Shown one piece after another: positions 1 through 6,199 of a stretch of DNA of 12,771 bases (within the stretch, counting starts at the first letter, position 1; each line of letters opens with the position of its first letter). Where the stretch lies: the NCBI GenBank assembly GCA_035269105.1, contig DATFJP010000296.1:1-12771 (forward strand). Reading direction: 5' to 3'. This DNA comes from JAQYVZ01 sp035269105. Its GTDB lineage: Bacteria > Desulfobacterota > Desulfuromonadia > Desulfuromonadales > BM103. The notes under the pieces are model-generated. The model did not search any database and was not told the DNA's origin. It saw nothing but the letters and a program-made list of their open reading frames with translations. A program made the position numbers and the translations under genes.

Positions 1-173
1 AGGCCGGCAATGATATCCATCAGGGAGACTGTTGACTCTCCCTCGCCATCGGGAACCTTGACGACGACTTCGCCTTTTTCATTCACGTCGAAAAACCCCG
101 CACCCCAATCCCGGATGCCGTACAACGCCGCCGAATCTTCAGGAGACCAAGGTCCTGTCTTGTTGTTTTTCAT
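1..173 (-). CDS. speA: Biosynthetic arginine decarboxylase, 5' end only (runs off left edge)
   Basis: This is the first 57 complete codons of a minus-strand gene. It starts at the ATG complementary to 171-173, behind a weak Shine-Dalgarno (AGGG about 8 bases upstream). The peptide begins MKNNKTGPWSPEDSAALYGI and continues through RDWGAGFF to VSLMDIIAG. That is the typical N-terminus of biosynthetic arginine decarboxylase (SpeA, PLP-dependent fold III), with its W-x-x-x-D-S-A-x-L-Y-x-I-x-x-W-G opening and the S-L-M-D-I-I segment. SpeA converts arginine to agmatine, the first step towards putrescine in many bacteria. The upstream gene on the same strand is spermidine synthase, which uses putrescine, so the pair forms a polyamine unit. 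Catalytic residues lie outside the window, so only the family can be judged. The N-terminal match is distinctive. Confidence 0.85.
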   Translation of the reverse strand, partial: MKNNKTGPWSPEDSAALYGIRDWGAGFFDVNEKGEVVVKVPDGEGESTVSLMDIIAG

Positions 174-230
174 GGTGTCGCCCTACAGGTCATTTTATTG
201 TTCCGGTGGTTAAATATTCGAATTTTTGTT

Positions 231-309
231 GTAGGGGCGGCCCCCCGTGGCCGTCCCCCGTGGCCGTCCCCCGTGGCCGTCCAGGGCAGGCACAGGGGCC
301 TGCCCCTAC
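231..309. repeat. GC-rich imperfect palindromic element with three 13-bp tandem copies, between speE and speA
   Basis: The element starts with GTAGGGGC (231-238) and ends with its exact inverse GCCCCTAC (302-309). Inside, the 13-base unit CCCCCGTGGCCGT occurs three times head to tail (242-254, 255-267, 268-280). The right half contains a perfect hairpin: GGGCAGG (284-290), an 8-base loop, and CCTGCCC (299-305). The left half can pair GGGGCGGCC (234-242) with GGCCGTCCCC. The 5'-TAGGGGC ends plus internal hairpins look like a small dispersed palindromic element of the REP/MITE type. No run of T follows on either strand, so it is not a standard intrinsic terminator, though it could affect speE mRNA stability or read-through into speA. 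Whether it is dispersed cannot be seen from one copy. Confidence 0.6.
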
Positions 310-338
310 TCTGCGGCTCTGCGTTAAGCCCGCATTTT

Positions 339-1184
339 TTATCCCGCAATATTCTCCCGCGCGAACGTCGGCAGCATGAACGCACCGAGATGCAGGTCTT
401 CATTGTAATAGCGGGTGTGGAATTCACGTTCCGTTGCCCGTTGCCGGTCGAAGTCACGAACCGGATGATACTGCTTGCTGGCGAAGGCGAAGCTCCAGAA
501 GCCGCTCGGGTAGGTGGGGATGAAAGCCTGGTACATCTCGACGATCGGGAAAACCGCGCGCAGGTTGCGGTACATGTTCTTCTGGATGGCAGCGTGATAA
601 AATGGCGACTCGCTCTGGGCGACCATGATGCCGTCATCTTTGAGGGCGTTGCAGACGGTCTGATAGAAATCTTCCTCGAACAGTCCGACCGCAGGGCCGA
701 TCGGGTCGGTGGAATCGACCAGGATGACGTCGAACTCACCCTGGTGGGCCTTGATATAGGCGATCCCGTCATCGACGTGCAGCTTGACCCTGGAGTTGCT
801 GCCGTCGATGTCGCAGGCCATCGAGGGCAGCCATTCAATCGATTTTTCGATAACCAGGCCGTCGATTTCACAAAGCACGGCCTGCTTCACTTCCGGGTGC
901 CGGACGATTTCGCGGATGCTGCCGCCGTCCCCGCCGCCGATCACCAGGACGTTTTGCGGGTTGGGGTGGGTGAACAGCGCCGGGTGGGCGATCATGTCAT
1001 GGTAGACGAACTCGTCGCGTTCGGTGACCATGACCAGGCCGTCCAGCAGCATCATGCGACCATAATCGCGGGTTTCGACGATATCCAGTTTCTGGAAATC
1101 GCTTTCGCCGGAGAACAGACTCCGTTTGACCTGCAGGGTGATGCCTGCGCCTTCCATGTGTTTTTCGGTATACCAGAGATCCAT
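339..1184 (-). CDS. speE: Spermidine synthase (polyamine aminopropyltransferase)
   Basis: This enzyme transfers the aminopropyl group of decarboxylated S-adenosylmethionine to putrescine, giving spermidine in the cytosol. The frame is open to 1268, but the start chosen is the ATG at 1184 (MDLWYTEKHMEGAGITLQVK), which matches the usual N-terminus; a GAGG lies just upstream. The resulting 281 aa are normal for the family. Visible landmarks are the DYGRMMLLDG strand (40-49), the nucleotide-binding GGGDGG loop (83-88), the acidic CEID (105-108), DDGIAYI (138-144), the catalytic aspartate in VDSTDPIGP (D157) and YPSGFWSFA (225-233). It lies 165 bases upstream of speA on the same strand, so the two may share a transcript interrupted by the repeat at 231-309. 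It is divergent from proC, with 224 bases between the two start codons. Confidence 0.93.
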   Translation of the reverse strand: MDLWYTEKHMEGAGITLQVKRSLFSGESDFQKLDIVETRDYGRMMLLDGLVMVTERDEFVYHDMIAHPALFTHPNPQNVLVIGGGDGGSIREIVRHPEVKQAVLCEIDGLVIEKSIEWLPSMACDIDGSNSRVKLHVDDGIAYIKAHQGEFDVILVDSTDPIGPAVGLFEEDFYQTVCNALKDDGIMVAQSESPFYHAAIQKNMYRNLRAVFPIVEMYQAFIPTYPSGFWSFAFASKQYHPVRDFDRQRATEREFHTRYYNEDLHLGAFMLPTFARENIAG

Positions 1185-1348
1185 GCGCCCTCGCTTCCTT
1201 GGATTAAGCCAGACGGTGTTGCTTGAAATGGTCCATCCGCAGCGATTTTTCTTGCCGCCGAGGACCACAAGCTTTTGGTCTTTTCAACAGGCATACAGCT
1301 TAACGTTTAAGCCCGGGGACTTTCAAGCTTTTTGGGAGACAGGCCGGC

Positions 1349-1377
1349 TTGACACAGAAAGGTTTTTCCGGTTAACT
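1349..1377 (+). promoter_or_regulatory. Candidate sigma-70-type promoter for proC
   Basis: A perfect -35 hexamer TTGACA (1349-1354) is followed, after a 17-base spacer, by a weak -10 TTAACT (1372-1377). Transcription would begin near 1384, leaving a short leader before the proC ATG at 1409. The -10 matches consensus at only three positions, so the call rests on the -35 box and the ideal spacing. The nearby near-palindrome CTTAACGTTTAAG lies in the same intergenic region, about 40 bases upstream. Confidence 0.45.
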
Positions 1378-1408
1378 GGAGCACCTTTGCAAGGAACTGG
1401 AGGAGATC

Positions 1409-2224
1409 ATGACGCGGGCAGGAAAAATCGGTTTCATTGGCGGCGGCAATATGGCTGAAGCCTTTATCAAGGGGCTGCTCTCCCGGGGCGTCGCTCCCGG
1501 GGACATCCTGGCTTCGGAGCCGCGTGCGGATCGGCGGGAATGGATGCACTCCCAGTATGGCATCCGGGTGACACCGGACAATGCGGAGCTGGTTGCGGAA
1601 TGTGCAACCATCGTCCTGGCCACCAAGCCGCAGATTGTCGAAAAGGTCCTGGCCGGCATCGTCTCGGCGTTTGACGAGGACAAACTCCTGATCTCCATCC
1701 TGGCCGGTATTTCCACCGCGACACTTGAAAATCTGCTTGGCGGCGAACCGCGCGTGGTGCGGTCGATGCCGAACACTCCCGCCCTGGTCGGTGCCGGAGC
1801 GGCCGGTATCTGCCCGGGTCAGTTCACCACCCCCGAAGACCTGCAACGGGCCAGGGAGTTGTTTGAAATGGTCGGTATTGCGGTTGAAGTCGATGAAACG
1901 CAGATGGATGCCGTGACCGGTTTGTCCGGCTCGGGACCGGCTTTCGTCTATACTTTTATCGAAGCTCTGGCGGATGGCGGGGTGCAGGAAGGCCTGCGTC
2001 GGGATATCGCCCAGGAACTCGCCGTACAGACGGTACTCGGTGCGGCCAAGCTGCTCAAGGAAAGCGGCGAGCATCCCGCGCTTCTGCGCGACAAGGTCTG
2101 CTCGCCGGCCGGAGCCACCATCAACGCCATCCGCGTTCTCGAGGAAAGGGGCTTGCGGTCGACGATTATGGAGACGGTTTCGGCCGGGACCCGGAGGTCC
2201 AAGGAGCTGGGGGATAAAACCTGA
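1409..2224 (+). CDS. proC: Pyrroline-5-carboxylate reductase
   Basis: ProC reduces delta-1-pyrroline-5-carboxylate to L-proline with NAD(P)H, the last step of proline synthesis, in the cytosol. The 271-aa protein has the family's usual length. It opens with a Rossmann fold, GFIGGGNMAEAF (8-19), then has ATKPQ (71-75), ISILAGIS (95-102), RSMPNTPALVG (118-128), the dimerisation and active-site segment TGLSGSGPAFVYTFIEALADG (170-190, catalytic Ser/Thr cluster), and the P5CR signature region from SPAGATINAI to ERGLR (232-250). A strong GGAGGAG Shine-Dalgarno at 1399-1405 fixes the start. The gene stands alone, with a candidate promoter upstream and a terminator downstream. It catalyses the reverse direction of the proline-oxidation operon located 6 kb away in this window, so the two should be regulated oppositely. 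Confidence 0.96.
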   Translation: MTRAGKIGFIGGGNMAEAFIKGLLSRGVAPGDILASEPRADRREWMHSQYGIRVTPDNAELVAECATIVLATKPQIVEKVLAGIVSAFDEDKLLISILAGISTATLENLLGGEPRVVRSMPNTPALVGAGAAGICPGQFTTPEDLQRARELFEMVGIAVEVDETQMDAVTGLSGSGPAFVYTFIEALADGGVQEGLRRDIAQELAVQTVLGAAKLLKESGEHPALLRDKVCSPAGATINAIRVLEERGLRSTIMETVSAGTRRSKELGDKT

Positions 2225-2328
2225 CCGAGTCTGGACAGTATTCGTCCATTTTGGGTCGTTCGCATCTTCTTTTTCAGGGGGTCCGGGCAAGCTCTTAAAT
2301 TCGAGAACCACTGCCACGGAGAATTCAC

Positions 2329-2366
2329 GGCGGGTCCCTTTAACGGTGACCCGCCTTTGTTATTTT
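2329..2366 (+). terminator. Intrinsic terminator downstream of proC
   Basis: A perfect 8-bp stem, GGCGGGTC (2329-2336) with GACCCGCC (2348-2355), encloses an 11-base loop and is followed by a T-rich tail TTTGTTATTTT (2356-2366). It lies about 105 bases after the proC stop and separates proC from the proVWX promoter region. Confidence 0.75.
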
Positions 2367-2523
2367 GACAAAGAGCTTCCGAAGGCATCATGCTCTTGCC
2401 CGATTGTGCCTTTCCGGTCGGACTTTTTCGCCAGCGAGATAGGCGTCGCCTTGAGATGTTAAAAAAATAAGGTAATGTTGGACATTGGACCTTTAATTAT
2501 AGATTGGGACAGTGCCAGGGCGT

Positions 2524-2582
2524 CTTTAAATGGCGTGGTTTGACCTTTTCCAGGATAACAGGTATGATCACGCCAATTAAAG
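2524..2582. repeat. Long inverted repeat flanking the proVWX promoter (possible operator)
   Basis: The left arm CTTTAAATGGCGTG (2524-2537) and right arm CACGCCAATTAAAG (2569-2582) are inverse complements at 13 of 14 positions, separated by 31 bases. The -35 box of the promoter at 2540-2568 starts two bases inside the left arm, and its -10 ends immediately before the right arm. The arms are centred 45 bases apart. This geometry could suit a repressor that binds both sides of the promoter. The binding protein is unknown; no regulator gene for it is identified here. Confidence 0.55.
2540..2568 (+). promoter_or_regulatory. Sigma-70-type promoter upstream of proVWX
   Basis: TTGACC (2540-2545), a 17-base spacer and TATGAT (2563-2568) each match consensus at five of six positions with optimal spacing. 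This is the best housekeeping promoter visible in the window. The predicted start near 2575 lies about 330 bases before the proV start codon, implying a long untranslated leader. Confidence 0.65.
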
Positions 2583-2907
2583 GCAGCACCCCGCCAGGGT
2601 GTTTCGCCCTTGTCCCGTAAGGAAGTCGCGGAGAAGCCCGCCCTGTGCGTGCTTCGAAGATTTTCCTTGTCTAACAGAGCAGTGCCGGGTTCCAGCCGTT
2701 CCTGCTGAACCTGGTCGCGGGTTGCTCGGACCAGTAAAAACCAAAAATATCGTGAGAAATGCTGCGGCGGGCCAATCTGCCATCAGGTTTGCTCGAATGG
2801 ATCGCCTGCCGAAGCATTTCTATTAATGGTTGCAATGCAGAAGTGTTTGTGCCGATTTGCACGGTCATGTGTGCCGCGGCCAGTTTGGATATGAAAAAGG
2901 AGAAGCG
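2575..2907 (+). ncRNA. Long structured 5' leader of proVWX (candidate cis-regulatory RNA)
   Basis: Between the promoter and proV there is no convincing gene. A 76-codon frame from ATG 2759 overlaps the proV start and resembles nothing I know. Two hairpins are visible. The first pairs CCGGGTTCCAGC (2685-2696) with GCTGAACCTGG (2704-2714), 11 pairs with one G-U and one bulged C. The second pairs CTGGTC (2711-2716) with GACCAG (2729-2734). They share CTGG (2711-2714), so they cannot form together. A smaller CACCC/GGGTG stem occurs at about 2587-2601. I do not recognise a known riboswitch class. The leader could be a regulatory RNA, a processed sRNA, or simply an untranslated region. Confidence 0.4.
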
Positions 2908-4155
2908 ATGCTGGGAGACGTCAAGCTCGAAGTCAAAGATCTTTATAAAATTTTCGGGCCCCATCCGAAAAAAGCCATGCAGATGCTGAATGAGGGCCTG
3001 GAAAAAGACGCCATTTTTGAAAAGACCGAAACCACCGTCGGCGTTCAGCAGGCCAGTTTCCAGATCCGTACCGGCGAGATTTTCGTCATCATGGGCTTGT
3101 CCGGTTCCGGCAAGTCGACCATGGTCCGGATGCTCAACCGACTGATCGAGCCCACCGCCGGGCAGGTCCTGATCGACGGCGAAGATATCGTCAGCATGAG
3201 CGATGATCAGCTGGTCAAACTGCGCCGGGCCAAGCTGAGCATGGTTTTCCAGTCTTTTGCCCTGATGCCGCACCTGACGGTGCTGCAGAATGCCGCTTTC
3301 GGCCTGGAGATGGACGGCGTCGATAAGCCGACCCGGGAAAAACGGGCGCTCGAGGCCCTGGCTCAGGTCGGCCTGGATCCTTATGCGTCCAGCATGCCCA
3401 GCGAGTTGTCCGGCGGCATGCAGCAGCGCGTCGGCCTGGCCCGCGGTCTGGCGGTCGATCCGGACATCCTGCTCATGGACGAGGCTTTTTCTGCTCTTGA
3501 CCCGCTGATCCGCACCGAGATGCAGGATGAACTGCTTAAACTGCAATCCAAATCGAAGCGGACCATCGTTTTCATCTCCCATGATCTGGATGAAGCGATG
3601 CGCATCGGCGACCGTATCGCTATCATGGAGGGCGGTCGGGTCGTGCAGGTCGGCACGCCGGAGGAGATTTTGCAGAATCCGGCCGATGATTACGTGCGCG
3701 CCTTCTTCCGCGGCGTCGATCCGACCAATATTCTGACCGCAGGCGATATCGCTGCCGAAACCCAGGTTACCATTCCGATTACCGACGGCAAAAATCCCCG
3801 GGCGGCATTGCAGCGGCTGATCAGGAACGACCGGGATTATGGTTACTGTCTCGACAGCGAGCGCAAGTTTCTGGGTGTCGTCTCCAGCGACGGGCTGCGC
3901 GAGATTATCGACAAACCGGAATCCGAACATCAGATCCGTAATGCTTTCATCGAGGAGGCTGTCGCGGCCAAGGCAACCGATTCCATGCAGGACATCCTGC
4001 CCGAGGTCGCGCAGAACCCATGGGCCCTGCCAATTATCGATGACGACGGCAAGTTCATCGGCGTTATCTCCAAGAACCTGTTTCTGCGCACGCTGCATCG
4101 AAATCAGCCCGAAGAAATGGCGGCAGAGGATGCGAGCGAGGAGGGAGTGCAATAA
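2908..4155 (+). CDS. proV: Glycine betaine/proline ABC transporter, ATP-binding subunit with CBS domains
   Basis: ProV is the cytosolic ATPase that powers uptake of glycine betaine, proline betaine or proline through ProW, fed by periplasmic ProX. The ATG at 2908 is chosen because AAGGAG sits five bases upstream and MLGDVKLEVKDLYKIFG is the standard ProV N-terminus; the frame stays open further upstream without a family match. At 415 aa it has normal length. Landmarks are Walker A GLSGSGKST (63-71), Q-loop Q115, signature LSGGMQQR (167-174), Walker B ILLMDEAFSALD (187-198) and H-loop H225. The pre-Walker segment KKAMQMLNEGLEKDAIFEKT is typical of this subfamily. A CBS pair occupies about 283-398; in the OpuA relatives this module senses ionic strength. 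The acidic tail EEMAAEDASEEGVQ closes the protein. The stop lies two bases before proW, so the genes are co-translated. Confidence 0.94.
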   Translation: MLGDVKLEVKDLYKIFGPHPKKAMQMLNEGLEKDAIFEKTETTVGVQQASFQIRTGEIFVIMGLSGSGKSTMVRMLNRLIEPTAGQVLIDGEDIVSMSDDQLVKLRRAKLSMVFQSFALMPHLTVLQNAAFGLEMDGVDKPTREKRALEALAQVGLDPYASSMPSELSGGMQQRVGLARGLAVDPDILLMDEAFSALDPLIRTEMQDELLKLQSKSKRTIVFISHDLDEAMRIGDRIAIMEGGRVVQVGTPEEILQNPADDYVRAFFRGVDPTNILTAGDIAAETQVTIPITDGKNPRAALQRLIRNDRDYGYCLDSERKFLGVVSSDGLREIIDKPESEHQIRNAFIEEAVAAKATDSMQDILPEVAQNPWALPIIDDDGKFIGVISKNLFLRTLHRNQPEEMAAEDASEEGVQ

Positions 4156-4157
4156 AT

Positions 4158-4997
4158 ATGAATTTCCTAAGTTTCAAGGAAAAACTGATTCCCCTGGACG
4201 AATGGGTGCAGGATTTTGTCAACTGGCTGGTCCTGAACTACCGCGATGTTTTTCAAGCGATCAAAGCGCCGATCGAACTTTGCCTGAAAGGGTTCGAATG
4301 GTTTTTTACCGTGCTGCCGCCGGTTGTCGTGATTCTCCTGTTTGCGGTGGCCGCCTGGCGCTTCGTCGGCAAGAAAACCACGGTGTTTACAATCGTGACT
4401 TTTCTGCTGGTCGGTTATCTCGGCCTCTGGCAGGAAACCATGATTACCCTGGCGATGGTGATCAGTTCGGTCTTTTTCTGTGCCCTGGTCGGCATTCCGC
4501 TTGGCATCATGGCCGGCCGCAGCGATCGCTTCGAACTGTTCCTGCGCCCGGCTCTGGACGCCATGCAGACCATCCCGCCTTTCGTCTATCTGGTGCCGGT
4601 CGTCATGCTGTTCAGTATCGGTACGGTGTCCGGCATTCTGGCAACTATCGTCTTTGCCTTGCCGCCGATCGTGCGTCTGACCAGTCTCGGCATCCGCCAG
4701 GTCCACCCGGAACTGATCGAGGCGGCGCTGGCTTTCGGCGCCACTCCCTGGCAGGTGTTGCGCAAGGTCCAGTTCCCGCTGGCCCTGCCGTCGATCATGG
4801 CCGGTCTTAACCAGACCCTGATGATGGCCCTGTCGATGGTGGTGATTGCCGCCCTGATCGGAGCCGGCGGCCTCGGCAACCCGGTCGTCCAGGGATTGAA
4901 TACCCTGGAAATCGGTCTGGCGACCATCGGCGGGCTGGCGATCGTCCTGCTGGCCATGATGCTCGACCGCATTACGCAGGGTTTTGCCAAAAGATAG
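4158..4997 (+). CDS. proW: Glycine betaine/proline ABC transporter, permease subunit
   Basis: ProW forms the inner-membrane channel of the betaine/proline importer. The 279-aa protein has a short amphipathic N-terminus (1-45), then hydrophobic segments at about 52-70, 75-92, 95-118, 137-155, 157-175, 217-238 and 250-270. The cytoplasmic coupling loop that docks on ProV carries the EAA motif, E188-AALAFGATPWQVLRKVQ with the conserved glycine and downstream proline (FPLALPS, 206-212). The family's QTIPPFVYLVPVVMLF segment (137-152) and the GAGGLGNPV turn (235-243) are intact. Its start is two bases beyond the proV stop, and the Shine-Dalgarno (GAGGGAG, 4141-4147) lies inside proV, so translation is probably coupled. 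E. coli ProW is longer at its N-terminus; this shorter form resembles many other bacterial versions. Confidence 0.94.
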   Translation: MNFLSFKEKLIPLDEWVQDFVNWLVLNYRDVFQAIKAPIELCLKGFEWFFTVLPPVVVILLFAVAAWRFVGKKTTVFTIVTFLLVGYLGLWQETMITLAMVISSVFFCALVGIPLGIMAGRSDRFELFLRPALDAMQTIPPFVYLVPVVMLFSIGTVSGILATIVFALPPIVRLTSLGIRQVHPELIEAALAFGATPWQVLRKVQFPLALPSIMAGLNQTLMMALSMVVIAALIGAGGLGNPVVQGLNTLEIGLATIGGLAIVLLAMMLDRITQGFAKR

Positions 4998-5040
4998 CCC
5001 TATCTCCACTCACCCATAACGCAAAAAGAGGAGGAAACGT

Positions 5041-6060
5041 ATGAAACGTATTTTGTTGGTTTTAGCCATGCTGTCTCTCGCCATGCCGGCCTTTGCCGAC
5101 AGCCATATGCCCGGCAAGGGTGTCACGGTCGAACCGGCCCGTGCCACCTGGAATACCGGTTACTTCCAGGAAGCTCTGGTTCGTGCCGGACTCGAGGAAC
5201 TGGGTTACGAAGTCGAGTTCCCGAAGGAATTGCAGAACCCGCTCTTTTACCAGGCCGTAATGCTCGGCGATGTGGATTACTGGCCCAACGGCTGGTTCCC
5301 GAATCATGTCAGCCAGATGCCCAAGGGCTGGGAAGACCGGGTCGAGATCGTCGGCTACGTGGCCAAGGCCGGTGGCCTGCAGGGGTACCTGGTGTCCAAG
5401 GAGCATGTCGAAAAATATGACATCAAATCTCTCGACGACTTCAAGCGTCCCGAAGTCATGAAGGCTTTCGATTCCAATGGCGACGGCAAGGCCGATCTGA
5501 CCGCCTGCCCGCCCGGCTGGGGTTGTGAAAAAGTCATCACCCATCATTACGACGTCTATGACCTGGACGATTACATCAATCCGATCAAGGCCGGCTACTC
5601 GGCCAGCATGGCGGACACGATCGCCCGCTACAAGGCCGGCGAGCCGGTGTTCTTCTATACCTGGGCGCCGAACTGGACGATCGGTATCCTCGAGCCGGGC
5701 AAGGACGTGATGTGGATCAACGTGCCGGAGATCAATCCTCTCGAATCCCAGGAAGTGGGCAGAGACCGGATGACGGTCAGCGGCATCGAAGGTGCCGTCA
5801 GCGATCCCCTGAAGGCCGGCTTCGTGGTCAGTGATATCCAGGTGGTGGCGAACAAGGAGTTCCTCCAGGAAAATCCGGCCGCCAGGAAGTTCTTTGAAGT
5901 CTTCAACCTGCCCCTGGGCGACATCAACGCGCAGAACACCAAGATGCAGGACGGCGAGAAGTCCCAGGAAGACATCGAGCGCCATGCCCAGGAATGGATC
6001 AAAGCCAACCAGATGAAATGGGATGGTTGGCTCAAGGCGGCCCGCGCCGCTGCCAAGTAA
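5041..6060 (+). CDS. proX: Periplasmic glycine betaine/proline-binding protein
   Basis: ProX captures betaine-type solutes in the periplasm and delivers them to ProW-ProV. The 339-aa precursor starts with a signal peptide (MKR, hydrophobic 4-17, AFA cleavage after residue 19, mature protein from DSHMPG). A strong GAGGAGG precedes the start. The OpuAC-type fold shows VEPARATWNTGYFQEAL (30-46), YWPNGWFPNH (80-89), a DSNGDGKADL calcium-loop-like stretch (144-153), ACPPGWGC (155-162) and FFYTWAPNW (204-212). The tryptophans in these last motifs correspond to the aromatic box that holds the quaternary ammonium. C156 and C162 match the disulfide pair known in E. coli ProX. The mature start follows the Sec type, without a lipobox cysteine. 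It ends the proVWX operon, 43 bases after proW and just before a terminator. Confidence 0.94.
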   Translation: MKRILLVLAMLSLAMPAFADSHMPGKGVTVEPARATWNTGYFQEALVRAGLEELGYEVEFPKELQNPLFYQAVMLGDVDYWPNGWFPNHVSQMPKGWEDRVEIVGYVAKAGGLQGYLVSKEHVEKYDIKSLDDFKRPEVMKAFDSNGDGKADLTACPPGWGCEKVITHHYDVYDLDDYINPIKAGYSASMADTIARYKAGEPVFFYTWAPNWTIGILEPGKDVMWINVPEINPLESQEVGRDRMTVSGIEGAVSDPLKAGFVVSDIQVVANKEFLQENPAARKFFEVFNLPLGDINAQNTKMQDGEKSQEDIERHAQEWIKANQMKWDGWLKAARAAAK

Positions 6061-6085
6061 TTCTTGATTTTTGCAATTTTCCATG

Positions 6086-6113
6086 CCGGAGCCTCAGGGC
6101 TCCGGTTTTTTTT
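6086..6113 (+). terminator. Intrinsic terminator of proVWX
   Basis: CCGGAGCC (6086-6093), the tetraloop TCAG and GGCTCCGG (6098-6105) form a perfect 8-bp stem followed directly by eight T (6106-6113). It is a textbook terminator 25 bases after the proX stop and separates the transporter from the sigma-54 activator gene. Confidence 0.92.
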
Positions 6114-6148
6114 GCATGAATATTATTCCGGTTTGCATAAAACATGCA
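6111..6148. promoter_or_regulatory. TGCAT repeats upstream of the sigma-54 activator (possible autoregulatory site)
   Basis: TTTGCAT occurs at 6111-6117 and again at 6132-6138, exactly 21 bases apart (two helical turns). The second copy forms an inverted repeat TGCAT-N5-ATGCA with 6144-6148. The same TGCAT core makes up the palindrome at 7964-7993 after the gene. A weak promoter (TTGCAT, 18 bases, TAGTAT at 6157-6162) would overlap the second copy, so bound activator could repress its own gene. This is inference from shared short motifs. Confidence 0.35.
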
Positions 6149-6199
6149 GGATGGAATAGTATTCAGGGAGGCGAGGATCTTGGTAAAGGGAGTTTTTAC

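Noticed and set aside
2600..2660. Possible 4.5S/SRP-like RNA, prompted by GTCCCGTAAGGAAGTCGCGG
   Set aside because: Only the AAGGAAG portion resembles the SRP apical loop; the flanking symmetric-loop sequence and closing stem are missing.
2846..2861. TTTGTGCCGATTTGCA before proV as a -24/-12 element
   Set aside because: The -12 part (TTGCA) fits, but the essential GG at -24 is TT.
2759..2989. A 76-codon frame starting at ATG 2759 in the proV leader
   Set aside because: It overlaps the proV start out of frame, has no good Shine-Dalgarno and no recognisable composition or motif. A leader peptide role cannot be excluded but is unsupported.
2671..4152. A 493-codon open frame on the minus strand across proV and its leader
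   Set aside because: It lies antisense to proV in GC-rich sequence, shows no family motifs, and the plus-strand ATPase motifs are complete. Similar antisense frames over speE, proX and the activator were dropped for the same reason.
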